Program-made: the position numbers and the translations under genes | In this document: positions 55,513 through 64,000 of the stretch, one piece after another | Position numbering within the stretch: the first letter of the stretch is position 1 | Layout: each line of letters begins with the position of its first letter | The notes under the pieces: generated by a model | Databases searched by the model: none | The model's input: the letters and a program-made list of their open reading frames with translations, nothing else | What the model was told of the DNA's origin: nothing | NCBI RefSeq assembly: GCF_009821115.1 | Contig: NZ_VYTY01000004.1 | Coordinates: 186,001-250,000 of the forward strand | DNA: 64,000 nt | Origin: Nitrincola alkalisediminis | GTDB lineage: Bacteria > Pseudomonadota > Gammaproteobacteria > Pseudomonadales > Balneatricaceae | Direction: 5' to 3'

Positions 55513-56088
55513 TTAACTGCAGCTGTTTTTGTCTTCACTGCCTGGCAATAAGGCGATTCGGTCTGACTCATAAAACTCGACCATGCCATCCATGTAAATC
55601 AACTCAACGCCTTCAATTTCAAAGCAGCGTAGATTGCGGTTTTGCCAGAGTTGCTCCCAATGACGACTGCCACTGGCTTGTCCGGGTGCAAAAGGACCGG
55701 CAACACGAAGCCAAGTATTCGGATCTCCAGAACGCTTCGCAGGCACGATGCGGCCGCTTTCATCGTAAGCTGTGGTTTTGAACATCACATACTCAACGGT
55801 TAGGTCTGTGCCATTGATAAAATCAATGTATGCACCTGCATCCCCTCTTGATTGAGGAGGTTCTGCGACCATGCGACTGATAATCAGTGCAGGCTTGGGC
55901 AAAGCAGGAGGGGGTGGAATCACTTCAACCACTTCTTCAACGGGTGCTGATTTACGAGCAAACATACTAAAATCAAGGCTGCCGCAAGCGGACAGCAAAG
56001 AGGCGGTGCTTAGTAAAGCAGCTGTGCGTATAAAGCGAGGGGATAAAAGAGGGCTGCGGCGAGTGCCGAATGCAGAGCCTGCTTTCAT
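55513..56088 (-). CDS. Lipoprotein of unknown function between epmB and efp
   Basis: The 191-residue protein has a basic start, a lipoprotein signal (LLSTASLLSAC, Cys35), a proline-rich linker (IPPPPALPKPAL) and a C-terminal domain with strands (YIDFINGTDLTVEYVMFKTT, HWEQLWQNRNLRCFEIEGVE). The long N-terminus suggests that translation may begin at a later in-frame start. No family is recognised. It follows epmB by 17 bases, apparently in one transcript. Confidence 0.8.
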   Translation of the reverse strand: MKAGSAFGTRRSPLLSPRFIRTAALLSTASLLSACGSLDFSMFARKSAPVEEVVEVIPPPPALPKPALIISRMVAEPPQSRGDAGAYIDFINGTDLTVEYVMFKTTAYDESGRIVPAKRSGDPNTWLRVAGPFAPGQASGSRHWEQLWQNRNLRCFEIEGVELIYMDGMVEFYESDRIALLPGSEDKNSCS

Positions 56089-56105
56089 GTAACTACTCCG
56101 GTTTA

Positions 56106-57119
56106 TTAGGTGTTCAGTAGTGGTGCCAGCAAGGTTTTTGCGGGCTTGCCAGGAATCTCTCTCGCTAAGCGAGGCACAAGGTAACCCGGAAGTTCCGCTT
56201 GCAGTTTGCCAACCAGCTCTTTAGCAACGGACTCTTCTAGGTCAAAGTGCGCGGCTCCAGCGACTTTATCAAATAGGAATAGATAATACGGTAGAATGCT
56301 TGCGGCGAAAAGCCTTTCGCTGAGTGTTTTTTGTACAGAGACGTCATCATTGATGCCTTTTAGCAAAACAGCTTGATTCAAGAGCGTAATATCATGAGAT
56401 TTAATTCGTTGGCAGGTTCGGATAACGGCGTCATCTATCTCATTGGGGTGGTTGATATGAAGCACCATGACAACGTTAAGTCGCGACCCCTGTAAGCCAG
56501 TCAGAAGATTGTTTGTTATTCGTTGAGGAATGACCACTGGAAGGCGGGTATGAATGCGCAGTCGTGTCAGTTGGGGCAGTTGGTTGAGATCAGCCAGAAT
56601 ATTCAGTAAGCGCTGATCGCTGGTTGCAAGTGGGTCGCCTCCGGACAGAATGACCTCGTTGACCTGGGGATTGTTTTTTAAATACGCAAGGACAGATGCC
56701 CACTGTTGGCGCCCAATCTGATTCTCATCATAGGCAAAATGACGTCTAAAACAATAGCGGCAGTTAATGGCACAGGCGCCGCTCATAATCAATAGCACAC
56801 GGTTTTTGTATTTATGAATTAGGCCGGATTGCGGATTTGCAGAGTTTTCCGCTAAAGGATCTGATACATATCCAGGAACCGTTGAGGCCTCCTCCTGAAG
56901 GGGCAATATTTGTCTTAGTAGCGGGTCGTTAGGGTTGCCTTTCTCTATTCGACTTAAATAGGGTCGAGGTACGCGCAAAGAAAATAATGCTTCACCCAGC
57001 TTAGCACCCGCAAGAAGAGAGTCGGGTAGCTCGAGCTCTTTAAGCAATTGTTCAGGGCAGGTGATGGCATTTTTTAGCTCATCTTGCCAGGACGTTATGG
57101 GTGTTAGCGCTATGTTCAT
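56106..57119 (-). CDS. epmB: EF-P lysine-2,3-aminomutase EpmB
   Basis: The 337-residue radical SAM enzyme has CxxxCxxC in GACAINCRYCFRRHFAYDEN, the GGDPLATSD segment and PLP-binding region LLNQAVLLKGINDDV, typical of short KamA-like proteins. It makes beta-lysine for EpmA. The conserved Ser-Gly-Ala-Cys context supports EpmB over catabolic aminomutases. It is divergent from the leucine-type dehydrogenase. Confidence 0.94.
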   Translation of the reverse strand: MNIALTPITSWQDELKNAITCPEQLLKELELPDSLLAGAKLGEALFSLRVPRPYLSRIEKGNPNDPLLRQILPLQEEASTVPGYVSDPLAENSANPQSGLIHKYKNRVLLIMSGACAINCRYCFRRHFAYDENQIGRQQWASVLAYLKNNPQVNEVILSGGDPLATSDQRLLNILADLNQLPQLTRLRIHTRLPVVIPQRITNNLLTGLQGSRLNVVMVLHINHPNEIDDAVIRTCQRIKSHDITLLNQAVLLKGINDDVSVQKTLSERLFAASILPYYLFLFDKVAGAAHFDLEESVAKELVGKLQAELPGYLVPRLAREIPGKPAKTLLAPLLNT

Positions 57120-57320
57120 CGGGCGGCTCTCAAAAAATAGGGCGTTATTTTAGCGCTTGAGAAAGACTTGTTCACTAAAATTCAAAATGCAGTGCCCTGC
57201 AAAGATGCAAATGCACCTTGACCTAGAGGCGCGTCTGACCTAACTTCCCATTTGCCATCCCAAAAGGGTGGTTTTCCGTGGGCTGGGCATTTCTGGCGCA
57301 CTTATAATAAAAAATCAAGT

Positions 57321-57341
57321 TACAACTGAGATCCAGTTGTA
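57321..57341 (+). promoter_or_regulatory. Perfect inverted repeat before the dehydrogenase ribosome-binding site
   Basis: TACAACTG and CAGTTGTA are perfect 8-bp complements around a 5-base loop; the AGGAG site begins at the end of the second arm. A TTATAAT -10-like box lies 15 bases before. It may be an operator just after the transcription start or an mRNA hairpin. Confidence 0.45.
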
Positions 57342-57353
57342 GGAGAAAAAACG

Positions 57354-58415
57354 ATGTCAGTATTTCAGCATGTTGAATTCGAGCAGCACGAGCAAGTGGT
57401 TTTCTTTCATGATGCAAGCTCAGGGCTTAAAGCAATCGTTGCCATTCATGATACACAGCTAGGGCCCGCTTTAGGCGGTTGTCGTATGTGGCCTTATGAA
57501 AGCGAATCTCAAGCCATCACAGACGTACTTCGTCTTTCAAAAGGGATGACCTATAAATCCGCCTTGGCAAATTTGAAGTTAGGTGGCGGGAAGTCCGTGA
57601 TTATAGGTCATCCACGCCAAGATAAATCACAAGCGCTTCTGGAAGCGATGGGGCGCTGTTTAGAATCCTTGGGTGGCCGTTATATTGCGGCTGAGGATTC
57701 TGGAACGGGAGTGGCCGATCTTAAAGTCATGTCAAAGCATACGTCGTATGTGGCTGGAATTCATGACCGCCCAGGTCTAGTCGGTGGTCGAAATAATGGT
57801 GACCCATCACCCGCAACCGCCTACGGTGTCTTCGTAGGTTTGCAAGCGGCAGTGCAGGCGCGTTTTGGTCATCACAGCTTACAGGGGTTAAAAGTGGCGA
57901 TTCAAGGCATCGGCAATGTGGGGTATCGTTTAGCTCAGCATCTTCATGCGGCGGGTGCCCAGCTTTACGTCAGTGATATTTATCCAGATGCCGTGGCCAA
58001 AGCGCAAGCGGAGCTAGGCGCGACCGTGGTGTCATCGGACGAAATTGCATCGCTCGATGTTGATGTTTTTGCACCCTGTGCCATGGGAGCCGTATTAAAT
58101 GATGCGTCTATTCAGGCCATGCAAGCAAAAGTGGTTGCAGGGGCTGCGAATAATCAGTTGGAACGTGAGTGTCATGACCGTCAGTTGCACGAAAAGGGGA
58201 TTTTGTACGCACCCGATTTTGCGATAAACGCAGGTGGCATCATCGATATTTATTACGAACGGGTCGGCTATGATCCTTTGCTGGTAAAAAGCCATGTTGA
58301 GGGAATCTCAAACACGCTAAGCATGATTTTTGAAAGAAGCCAAGTGGAATCAAGACCCACAGGTGCCATTGCATTGGAGTTGGCAAAAGAAAAAATCAGG
58401 AATAGTCGTGCTTAA
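57354..58415 (+). CDS. Leucine/phenylalanine/valine-type amino acid dehydrogenase
   Basis: The 353-residue protein has GPALGGCRMWPYESESQAIT, the catalytic Lys in LSKGMTYKSALANLKLGGGK, a Rossmann segment VAIQGIGNVGYRLAQHLHAAG and APDFAINAGGIIDIYYE. It belongs to the leucine dehydrogenase branch, which deaminates branched-chain amino acids with NAD. Length fits. Substrate within the branch (Leu, Val or Phe) is not decided. Confidence 0.92.
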   Translation: MSVFQHVEFEQHEQVVFFHDASSGLKAIVAIHDTQLGPALGGCRMWPYESESQAITDVLRLSKGMTYKSALANLKLGGGKSVIIGHPRQDKSQALLEAMGRCLESLGGRYIAAEDSGTGVADLKVMSKHTSYVAGIHDRPGLVGGRNNGDPSPATAYGVFVGLQAAVQARFGHHSLQGLKVAIQGIGNVGYRLAQHLHAAGAQLYVSDIYPDAVAKAQAELGATVVSSDEIASLDVDVFAPCAMGAVLNDASIQAMQAKVVAGAANNQLERECHDRQLHEKGILYAPDFAINAGGIIDIYYERVGYDPLLVKSHVEGISNTLSMIFERSQVESRPTGAIALELAKEKIRNSRA

Positions 58416-58585
58416 GGGGCGCTATAGCACTTATCAGGCTTTTAATGTGTGTGCGTTTAACGTACAATTCGCGCCTTAATTTTGATTTGGCCCTCGTTCA
58501 GCCGGCTTACATAGCGAACTGAGCGGGGATTACTAACGATGGGCGATCCTAAAACCCATCCTTGCGAAATAAAGGGGTCCAGCGC

Positions 58586-58837
58586 ATGGTCACTATTCGT
58601 TTGTCTCGCGGCGGCGCTAAAAAGCGTCCGTTCTATCATATCACCGTTGCCGATTCGCGCTTTGCGCGTGACAGCCGCTTTATTGAGCGGGTGGGCTTTT
58701 TTAACCCTATTGCTCGGGGTCAGGAAGAGCGTTTACGCGTCAACCTAGAGCGTGTTGATTACTGGATCAGCAAAGGTGCACAGCCGTCTGAGCGTGTTGC
58801 CCAGCTGGTTAAAGATGCACGTAAGGCCGCACAGTAA
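58586..58837 (+). CDS. rpsP: 30S ribosomal protein S16
   Basis: From the ATG at 58586 the protein has 83 residues beginning [20 protein letters not shown], the S16 hallmark, with RVGFFNPIA and [17 protein letters not shown]. The earlier in-frame start at 58562 is not conserved. It begins the rpsP-rimM-trmD-rplS operon. Confidence 0.97.
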   Translation: MVTIRLSRGGAKKRPFYHITVADSRFARDSRFIERVGFFNPIARGQEERLRVNLERVDYWISKGAQPSERVAQLVKDARKAAQ

Positions 58838-58842
58838 TTAGC

Positions 58843-59394
58843 TTGGCGGACCTGTCAGATATGCAAGGTGAATCAACCGATAAGCGTGTAGTCATCGCTA
58901 AGTTCAGTGCTCCTTATGGGGTAAAGGGCTGGGTGAAAATTTATTCTTACACGGATCCAATCGAGAACGTGTTCACCTATACACCTTGGCAGGTAAACCA
59001 TGGGGGGCAATGGAAAGCGTTAAAGCTTGAATCCTTTAAACCTCATGGAAAAGGCTTGATTGCCAAGTTGGCGGGTGTAGATACTCCTGAAGACGTTCGC
59101 GCATTCGTTGGTGCTGAAATTAGTGTTTTTGCATCCCAAATGCCAAATTTAGATGACGGTGAGTACTACTGGAGTCAGCTTGAAAATCTTTTGGTTTATA
59201 CCGAATCCGGCGTTTTGTTGGGGCGGGTTGATCACTTGATTGAAACAGGTTCAAACGATGTGTTGGTTGTTAAAGCAACTCAAGACAGCATTGATGATGC
59301 TGAACGTTTGATTCCTTATTTACCGGATCAAGTGATAACAAAGATAGATCTAGAGTCGGGTGAGCTTAGGGTCAACTGGGATCCAGAGTTTTAA
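58843..59394 (+). CDS. rimM: Ribosome maturation factor RimM
   Basis: The protein has the RimM N-terminal barrel (VVIAKFSAPYGVKGWVKIYS, YTDP) and PRC-barrel C-terminal domain (DDGEYYWSQLENLLVYTESG, IPYLPDQVITKIDL). It assists 30S assembly with S19. Translation starts at TTG 58843 (183 residues) or ATG 58861 (177 residues); neither has a strong ribosome-binding site, so coupling to rpsP is likely. Confidence 0.95.
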   Translation: MADLSDMQGESTDKRVVIAKFSAPYGVKGWVKIYSYTDPIENVFTYTPWQVNHGGQWKALKLESFKPHGKGLIAKLAGVDTPEDVRAFVGAEISVFASQMPNLDDGEYYWSQLENLLVYTESGVLLGRVDHLIETGSNDVLVVKATQDSIDDAERLIPYLPDQVITKIDLESGELRVNWDPEF

Positions 59395-59397
59395 CGA

Positions 59398-60147
59398 ATG
59401 TGGTTCGGGATCGTTAGTTTGTTTCCTGAAATGTTTCAGGCTGTTACAGGCTATGGCATTACAGGAAGGGCTGTGCGTTCAGGTGCTTTACATCTAGAGT
59501 GTTGGAATCCTAGAGATTTTACGCTCGATAAGCACCGTACCGTGGATGATCGCCCTTACGGTGGGGGTCCAGGTATGCTAATGAAAGTGCAGCCGTTGAG
59601 GGATGCGATCCAAGCCGCTAAGGCGAAAGCGCCTGGGCTGGCGAAGGTGATTTATTTATCACCCCAAGGGCGTAAACTCAACCAAGCTGGTGTAGAAGAG
59701 TTAGCGACTCATGAGAGTCTTATTTTGGTGGCAGGACGTTATGAAGGTATTGACGAGCGCCTGATACACGCCGAAATAGATGAAGAGTGGTCGTTGGGTG
59801 ATTTTGTTCTCAGTGGAGGCGAGTTGCCCGCAATGGTGATGATTGACGCAGTTTCAAGACTCTTGCCCGGTGTATTGGGTCATGAGTTATCAGCACAAGA
59901 GGATTCTTTTGCTGATGGTCTGCTAGATTGTCCGCATTATACTCGTCCTGAACAGCTTGATGGCATGAATGTGCCAGAGGTGTTGCTGAGTGGTAACCAC
60001 GCTGAAATTAAGCGTTGGCGATTAAAGCAACAGCTTGGTAGAACCTGGCAGCGTCGACCTGATTTGCTCGAACAGATGAATCTAAGCCCAGAACAGCAAA
60101 CGCTGTTAAGCGAATATATCCGCGAAGCCCAAGCGGCGTGCGGTTGA
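59398..60147 (+). CDS. trmD: tRNA (guanine-N1-)-methyltransferase TrmD
   Basis: The 249-residue protein begins [20 protein letters not shown] and has the SAM knot ([39 protein letters not shown]) and [17 protein letters not shown]. It makes m1G37 in tRNA. It starts 3 bases after rimM. Confidence 0.97.
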   Translation: MWFGIVSLFPEMFQAVTGYGITGRAVRSGALHLECWNPRDFTLDKHRTVDDRPYGGGPGMLMKVQPLRDAIQAAKAKAPGLAKVIYLSPQGRKLNQAGVEELATHESLILVAGRYEGIDERLIHAEIDEEWSLGDFVLSGGELPAMVMIDAVSRLLPGVLGHELSAQEDSFADGLLDCPHYTRPEQLDGMNVPEVLLSGNHAEIKRWRLKQQLGRTWQRRPDLLEQMNLSPEQQTLLSEYIREAQAACG

Positions 60148-60164
60148 AAAAATAGGAGCGAGCG

Positions 60165-60521
60165 ATGAGCAGCAAAAGCACAATTATTCAGCAGATTGAA
60201 GCTGAACAAATGAACAAAGAGGTGCCTGCATTTGCACCGGGTGATACCGTTGTAGTTCAGGTTAAAGTGGTTGAGGGTGAGCGTACCCGTTTACAGTCTT
60301 TCGAAGGCGTTGTAATCGGTAAGCGTAACCGTGGTTTAAACTCAGCTTTCACCGTTCGTAAGATCTCTCACGGTGTAGGCGTTGAGCGTACGTTCCAGAC
60401 GTATAGCCCTGTTATCGACAGCATCAGCGTTAAGCGTCGTGGTGATGTTCGTCAGGCTAAACTCTACTACCTTCGTGAGCGTAGTGGTAAGTCTGCACGT
60501 ATCAAAGAAAAATTGGGTTAA
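60165..60521 (+). CDS. rplS: 50S ribosomal protein L19
   Basis: The 118-residue protein has [40 protein letters not shown] and [20 protein letters not shown], typical of L19, and ends in [18 protein letters not shown] site precedes it, and a strong terminator ends the operon. Confidence 0.97.
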   Translation: MSSKSTIIQQIEAEQMNKEVPAFAPGDTVVVQVKVVEGERTRLQSFEGVVIGKRNRGLNSAFTVRKISHGVGVERTFQTYSPVIDSISVKRRGDVRQAKLYYLRERSGKSARIKEKLG

Positions 60522-60544
60522 TTCCAACTTTTCGATACCTGATA

Positions 60545-60572
60545 AAAAAAGCGGCTTTTTAGCCGCTTTTTT
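60545..60572. terminator. Terminator after rplS
   Basis: AAAAAAGCGGCT and AGCCGCTTTTTT are perfect 12-bp complements around a TTTT loop. The T-run on both strands makes it bidirectional in principle. Confidence 0.93.
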
Positions 60573-60707
60573 GTTGTGAATGTCATGAAATCCGTCTTCA
60601 ATATAGAAAAGTATCTTTTTTCTAGAAATCTTACTTGATCTATTCGCTATAATGCATCCCGTCAAATAGAATGGAATAAGTGGTTGTGAATACACAGGGT
60701 AGTTTTG

Positions 60708-62027
60708 ATGCGTACAGTTAAATGGGTTTTTGCCTTCCTAGGCTTGATGGTCGCTTTTGCACTGGCCGCTTATGGTCTTTATTGGTATCAGTTGAAGCGA
60801 GAACTGGACAGCACGTTGAATGGGCTCAATCCGTTACTTCAAGTGAGTTACAATCGCTTAGTCTTGTCACCCTTTGGTGAAGTAAAGATTCAAGGTATCC
60901 GCATCATGCCGTTAGGGCAGGCAAATCCCTTTCTGATCGATACTCTATTAATGCGTAGCCGCGATCCAGCATTTTGGTTAAATCCAGGTGCGACCTTAAA
61001 TCGCGAGAGCGTACCGAATGATCTGCATGTGAGCATGACGGGCTTAACGCTGGATTTTAATTCGCCTCTGTTTACGTCTTTCGAACATATGGCTAAACAG
61101 TTAATGAGCGATACGCCTCCCTCTCATGTCAGCCCTATTGCCTTTGGTTGTGGAAATGTACGCAGTTTCGACCTAACGACACTGCGTATGATCGGTATGC
61201 GTTTAGTGCAAACGGATTTCTATTTTAATTGGCAACGTCTAGACGAAAACCGTGTACAGTTAGACGTCAATGCCAATGTGAAAGACTGGTGGCAAATTGA
61301 TTTTTCGGCTGTGTTAGGTTTAACACTGCGTCAAGCATCGAATTTGCGCGAAGTTCCTGGTGTGTTGAATGCAAAATTGCGTTACTCAGATGAAGGGTTT
61401 AATCGGCGTCGAGGCGAATTCTGTTCGACTCAGTCGCAAGTGTCACCTGCTCAGTTTTATTTAAATCATGGCTTAATGATACAGGATTGGTTGCGAGAGC
61501 GTGGCGTTGAGCCAACGCGCCCCATGATAGCGGGTTACGACGCGATGAGCCGTCCGGATGCTGAATTGGAGGTTAGTCTGTCTCCCACTGAGCTGGTAAT
61601 CCCATTAACCTTTGCGCGCTCACATGAGCCAGCGGATTACATTGGCTTACTGAGGCCTAGCATTAAAGTGAATGGAACTCACATCGAATTAACCGACGAT
61701 GAGTGGATTGCATTGCTTGAGGCCATTTCGATGCAAATCGAAATACCTGAGCCCGAAGTGCCAGAGCTGAATCCTAGACGGCGATCCACTCCCGTTGAAA
61801 CTGAAAACGTGTTTGTGCCTCGCCAGTTTCGCGAGACGAGTCCAGACGAGTTTTTCAATTACATCGGTCATCCCGTTCGTTTCTATACCTTCTTTGGTAA
61901 GCGTGTCGAAGGGATCTTGGTCGCGGTTGAGGGCAACAACATCCGGGTTATTGAACGGGTGGATCGAGGTGTGGCGGAGTACCCCTTTGAATTGGATAAA
62001 ATTCAAGCGACCGAGGTTTATCGTTAA
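60708..62027 (+). CDS. Membrane-anchored periplasmic protein of unknown function
   Basis: The 439-residue protein has one N-terminal membrane anchor (WVFAFLGLMVAFALAAYGLY) and then a large extracytoplasmic part. The start LNGLNPLLQVSYNRLVLSPF and GEVKIQGIRIMPLG recalls AsmA-like or YdgA-like lipid or envelope proteins. The C-terminal ~70 residues (FFNYIGHPVRFYTFFGKRVE, GILVAVEGNNIRVIERVDRG) look like a small beta domain. I recognise no named family. Its stop overlaps the xerD start (TAATG). Confidence 0.8.
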   Translation: MRTVKWVFAFLGLMVAFALAAYGLYWYQLKRELDSTLNGLNPLLQVSYNRLVLSPFGEVKIQGIRIMPLGQANPFLIDTLLMRSRDPAFWLNPGATLNRESVPNDLHVSMTGLTLDFNSPLFTSFEHMAKQLMSDTPPSHVSPIAFGCGNVRSFDLTTLRMIGMRLVQTDFYFNWQRLDENRVQLDVNANVKDWWQIDFSAVLGLTLRQASNLREVPGVLNAKLRYSDEGFNRRRGEFCSTQSQVSPAQFYLNHGLMIQDWLRERGVEPTRPMIAGYDAMSRPDAELEVSLSPTELVIPLTFARSHEPADYIGLLRPSIKVNGTHIELTDDEWIALLEAISMQIEIPEPEVPELNPRRRSTPVETENVFVPRQFRETSPDEFFNYIGHPVRFYTFFGKRVEGILVAVEGNNIRVIERVDRGVAEYPFELDKIQATEVYR

Positions 62028-62950
62028 TGGCGGATCGGCGTTATGTCGCGCTTTTGCCGAGCGATCAAGATCAGATTTTGATTGAACGTTTTTGCCGTAA
62101 CCTCTGGTTAGAAAAAGGGTTAAGTCCCAACACCTTGAGTAACTATAAGCGGGATTTGTGCCATTTCGCCTGTTGGCTGAATGAGCGCTCGATACATTTG
62201 TTAAGCGCGCGTCGATCCGACCTCCAAGCCTACTTAGCTTGGCGAGTGGTAGAGCGTTTTAAATCGATTTCATCGGCACGAGCCTTGTCGTGTTTGCGTG
62301 GCTTTTATCGTTATTGTCTACGGGAAGGGGAGCTTAACGAAGACCCCACTCTCACGCTTGCCAGTCCAAAGCCTGCACGTCCGTTGCCTAAAACCTTGAC
62401 TGAGCAGGATGTGGAGGCGCTTTTATCGGCCCCAGATGTGAGCGACTGCTTAGGTTTGCGTGATAAAACCATGATGGAACTGCTCTATGCGTCTGGCTTG
62501 CGAGTGACTGAGCTGGTTGAGTTGGAGTTGGATCAGTTAAATCTTCGATTGGGTGTTGTGCGAGTGGTGGGAAAAGGCAATAAAGAACGTTTGGTGCCCG
62601 TTGGCGATACCGCCGTCGAATGGTGCCATCGATATTTGCGCGAGTCTCGGCCCTTGTTGATCCGGTCTTCATCAGAGATCCTGTTTCCAAGCCAGCGTGG
62701 CAGTGCAATGACGCGGCAAACGTTTTGGCATAGAATTAAGCACCATGCGGAGGTGGCCGCCATTGATAAGCCTCTATCTCCCCATGTGTTGCGTCATGCT
62801 TTTGCGACCCATCTGCTGAATCATGGTGCAGACTTACGTGTTGTGCAAATGTTATTAGGGCATTCTGACTTATCCACAACCCAGATATACACTCATGTGG
62901 CGACGCACCGACTGAATGCAATTCATCAGGCACATCACCCCCGAGGTTGA
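62027..62950 (+). CDS. xerD: Site-specific tyrosine recombinase XerD
   Basis: The 307-residue protein has an N-terminal SAM-like core-binding domain (LWLEKGLSPNTLSNYKRDL) and catalytic residues: Arg in YASGLRVTELVELE, Lys in VVGKGNKERLVPVG, HVLRHAFATHLLNHGADLR, LGHSDLSTTQIYTHV. It resolves chromosome dimers at dif with XerC. It precedes dsbC, as in pseudomonads, supporting XerD over XerC. Confidence 0.95.
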   Translation: MADRRYVALLPSDQDQILIERFCRNLWLEKGLSPNTLSNYKRDLCHFACWLNERSIHLLSARRSDLQAYLAWRVVERFKSISSARALSCLRGFYRYCLREGELNEDPTLTLASPKPARPLPKTLTEQDVEALLSAPDVSDCLGLRDKTMMELLYASGLRVTELVELELDQLNLRLGVVRVVGKGNKERLVPVGDTAVEWCHRYLRESRPLLIRSSSEILFPSQRGSAMTRQTFWHRIKHHAEVAAIDKPLSPHVLRHAFATHLLNHGADLRVVQMLLGHSDLSTTQIYTHVATHRLNAIHQAHHPRG

Positions 62951-63006
62951 ACTAAAGCCTGGTTTGAGACTCTTATCCCTGTAATTAATGACGATCTGAG
63001 GATGTT

Positions 63007-63744
63007 ATGAAAAAAAGTTCGCTGGCTGTTTTGCTGACCGCAGTCTTCTTGAGTGTTGCGGTTTGGGCCTCTGATCCTAAAGAGACCATTCGTTCACAGC
63101 TTAATAAAGCCGATGCCAGAATTCCCGTGCAGTCGATAGAGCCTGCCGTGTTGGAGGGGTTTTATCAAGTGACCTTGGAGAGTGGTGAAATTTTGTACGC
63201 CGAATCGACAGGGCGTTTTTTACTGGTAGGCCATCTATATGAAATTGATGATGCTGAGGGGTTGGTTAATTTAACTGAGCAAGCGCAAAACCGCCTTCGT
63301 TTAGAGGCGTTGGCCGATGTGCCAGCAGCCGACATTATCACTTACCCTGCAGAGGGTGATCGTAAAGCGCATTTGTGGGTGTTTACCGATGTTGATTGTC
63401 CTTACTGCCGTCGTATGCACGAAGAGATCCCTGCCTTAAATAAGATGGGGGTTGAGGTCAGTTACTTAGCCTTCCCGCGTGGCGGTCCAAACACAGCAAC
63501 CTATAACACAATGGTGTCTATTTGGTGCGGTAAAGATGCACAAGAACGTAATCAGCGAATGGATCGTGTCAAAGCAGGGAAAACAATTGCCCAGGAAAAT
63601 TGCGAAAACCCAGTTGTGGGTCAGTTGGTGATGGGGCAAAAAATGGGCGTTACTGGCACACCTGCATTGGTTTTAGAAGATGGAACTCTGCTGCCGGGAT
63701 ATCTGCCTGCTGAGCGTTTAGCACCTATGTTAGGTCTCAACTAA
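63007..63744 (+). CDS. dsbC: Thiol:disulfide interchange protein DsbC
   Basis: The 245-residue periplasmic isomerase has a signal peptide ending near VWA, an N-terminal dimerisation domain, the active site CPYC in TDVDCPYCRRMHEEIPALN, a second cysteine pair (IWCGKD, QENCENP) and cis-Pro in GVTGTPALVLEDG. It corrects wrong disulfides. Confidence 0.95.
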   Translation: MKKSSLAVLLTAVFLSVAVWASDPKETIRSQLNKADARIPVQSIEPAVLEGFYQVTLESGEILYAESTGRFLLVGHLYEIDDAEGLVNLTEQAQNRLRLEALADVPAADIITYPAEGDRKAHLWVFTDVDCPYCRRMHEEIPALNKMGVEVSYLAFPRGGPNTATYNTMVSIWCGKDAQERNQRMDRVKAGKTIAQENCENPVVGQLVMGQKMGVTGTPALVLEDGTLLPGYLPAERLAPMLGLN

Positions 63745-63768
63745 TATCTTATGAATTCAGTGTTGATT

Positions 63769-63803
63769 ACAGGGGCTTTGCATAGTGCAACGCCCCTGTT
63801 TTC
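63769..63803 (+). terminator. Terminator after dsbC
   Basis: ACAGGGGC pairs with GCCCCTGT, with an inner TTGCA and TGCAA stem, and TTTT follows. It separates dsbC from hom. Confidence 0.87.
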
Positions 63804-63877
63804 GTTATACTAAGACCCATTTTTTACTCTTTCGTCAGAAAGAGTGCGTCCTGAGTAAGCAATCTGCGAGGTGTCGT

Positions 63878-64000
63878 TTGAAGCCTGTAAAAGTAGGGAT
63901 CTGTGGTCTGGGTACAGTTGGCGGTGGCACGTTTAACGTCTTGACCCGCAATGCACAAGAAATTGCCCGTCGTGCGGGCTGTTCAATTGAAATTAAAGCG
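63878..64000 (+). CDS. hom: Homoserine dehydrogenase (N-terminal part, runs off the window)
   Basis: A TTG start preceded by GAGGTG opens a frame of 41 codons to the window end. VKVGICGLGTVGGGTFNVL is the NAD(P)-binding fingerprint of homoserine dehydrogenase, the branch enzyme for threonine and methionine. The xerD-dsbC-hom order matches pseudomonads. The catalytic domain lies outside the window. Confidence 0.92.
   Translation, partial: MKPVKVGICGLGTVGGGTFNVLTRNAQEIARRAGCSIEIKA

Overview
The window looks like a chromosome segment of a marine or aquatic gammaproteobacterium, most likely an oceanospirillalean/Pseudomonas-like lineage. This is inferred from gene order (ffh, then rpsP-rimM-trmD-rplS, then xerD-dsbC-hom; bamE-fur-recN-grpE-dnaK-dnaJ-dapB; ssrA near smpB), from a Pseudomonas-style Fur that keeps only one cysteine of the usual C-x2-C pair, and from the tmRNA tag ANDDNYALAA. 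The species cannot be named from sequence alone.

Region 1 (1-10.5 kb): the left edge carries two overlapping minus-strand genes of the DarT (DNA ADP-ribosyltransferase toxin) family, an IS91-type transposase relic, ccoG, a divergent MocR regulator, an alkyltransferase-like gene and a DUF3422 membrane protein. Region 2 (6.2-17.6 kb) is a nitrogen-acquisition locus. A hybrid histidine kinase whose sensor is an NCS1 (cytosine/purine permease-like) transporter followed by a cysteine-rich module, with its overlapping LuxR-type response regulator, is divergent from a five-gene urea/amide ABC transporter (urtABCDE) and a formamidase operon (fmdAB). The same 15-bp motif, part of a perfect palindrome upstream of fmdA, lies upstream of both urtA and fmdA. 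This makes a plausible sensor-to-target circuit.

Region 3 (17.8-24.3 kb) is accessory: a GH24 lysozyme with an overlapping lipoprotein gene, an isochorismatase-like hydrolase divergent from a GlxA-type AraC regulator, a DUF305 protein with a copper-type two-component system, and debris of a type I restriction methylase (hsdM). Region 4 (24.35-33.29 kb) is a filamentous phage (inovirus) prophage of about 8.9 kb inserted in the 3' end of the tmRNA gene ssrA and flanked by 29-bp direct repeats. It has a tyrosine integrase, candidate arm-type sites, a repressor/Cox switch with four operator-like sites, a leaderless major coat protein, pIII-, pVI- and Zot-like genes, a replication initiator, strong hairpins and two very small hydrophobic ORFs, but no secretin.

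Region 5 (33.3-64 kb) is mostly core genome: ssrA, two chemoreceptors, smpB, a sodium-dependent amino-acid-type symporter, ratA-rnfH, bamE/fur, recN (LexA-like box), grpE-dnaK-dnaJ with two clear sigma-32 promoters, dapB, two NUDIX hydrolases, a CorB-like protein, a CcsA-like protein, ffh, a lytic transglycosylase, the EF-P beta-lysylation set (epmB, efp, epmA), a leucine-type dehydrogenase, the rpsP-rimM-trmD-rplS operon, an uncharacterised membrane-anchored protein, xerD, dsbC and the start of hom.
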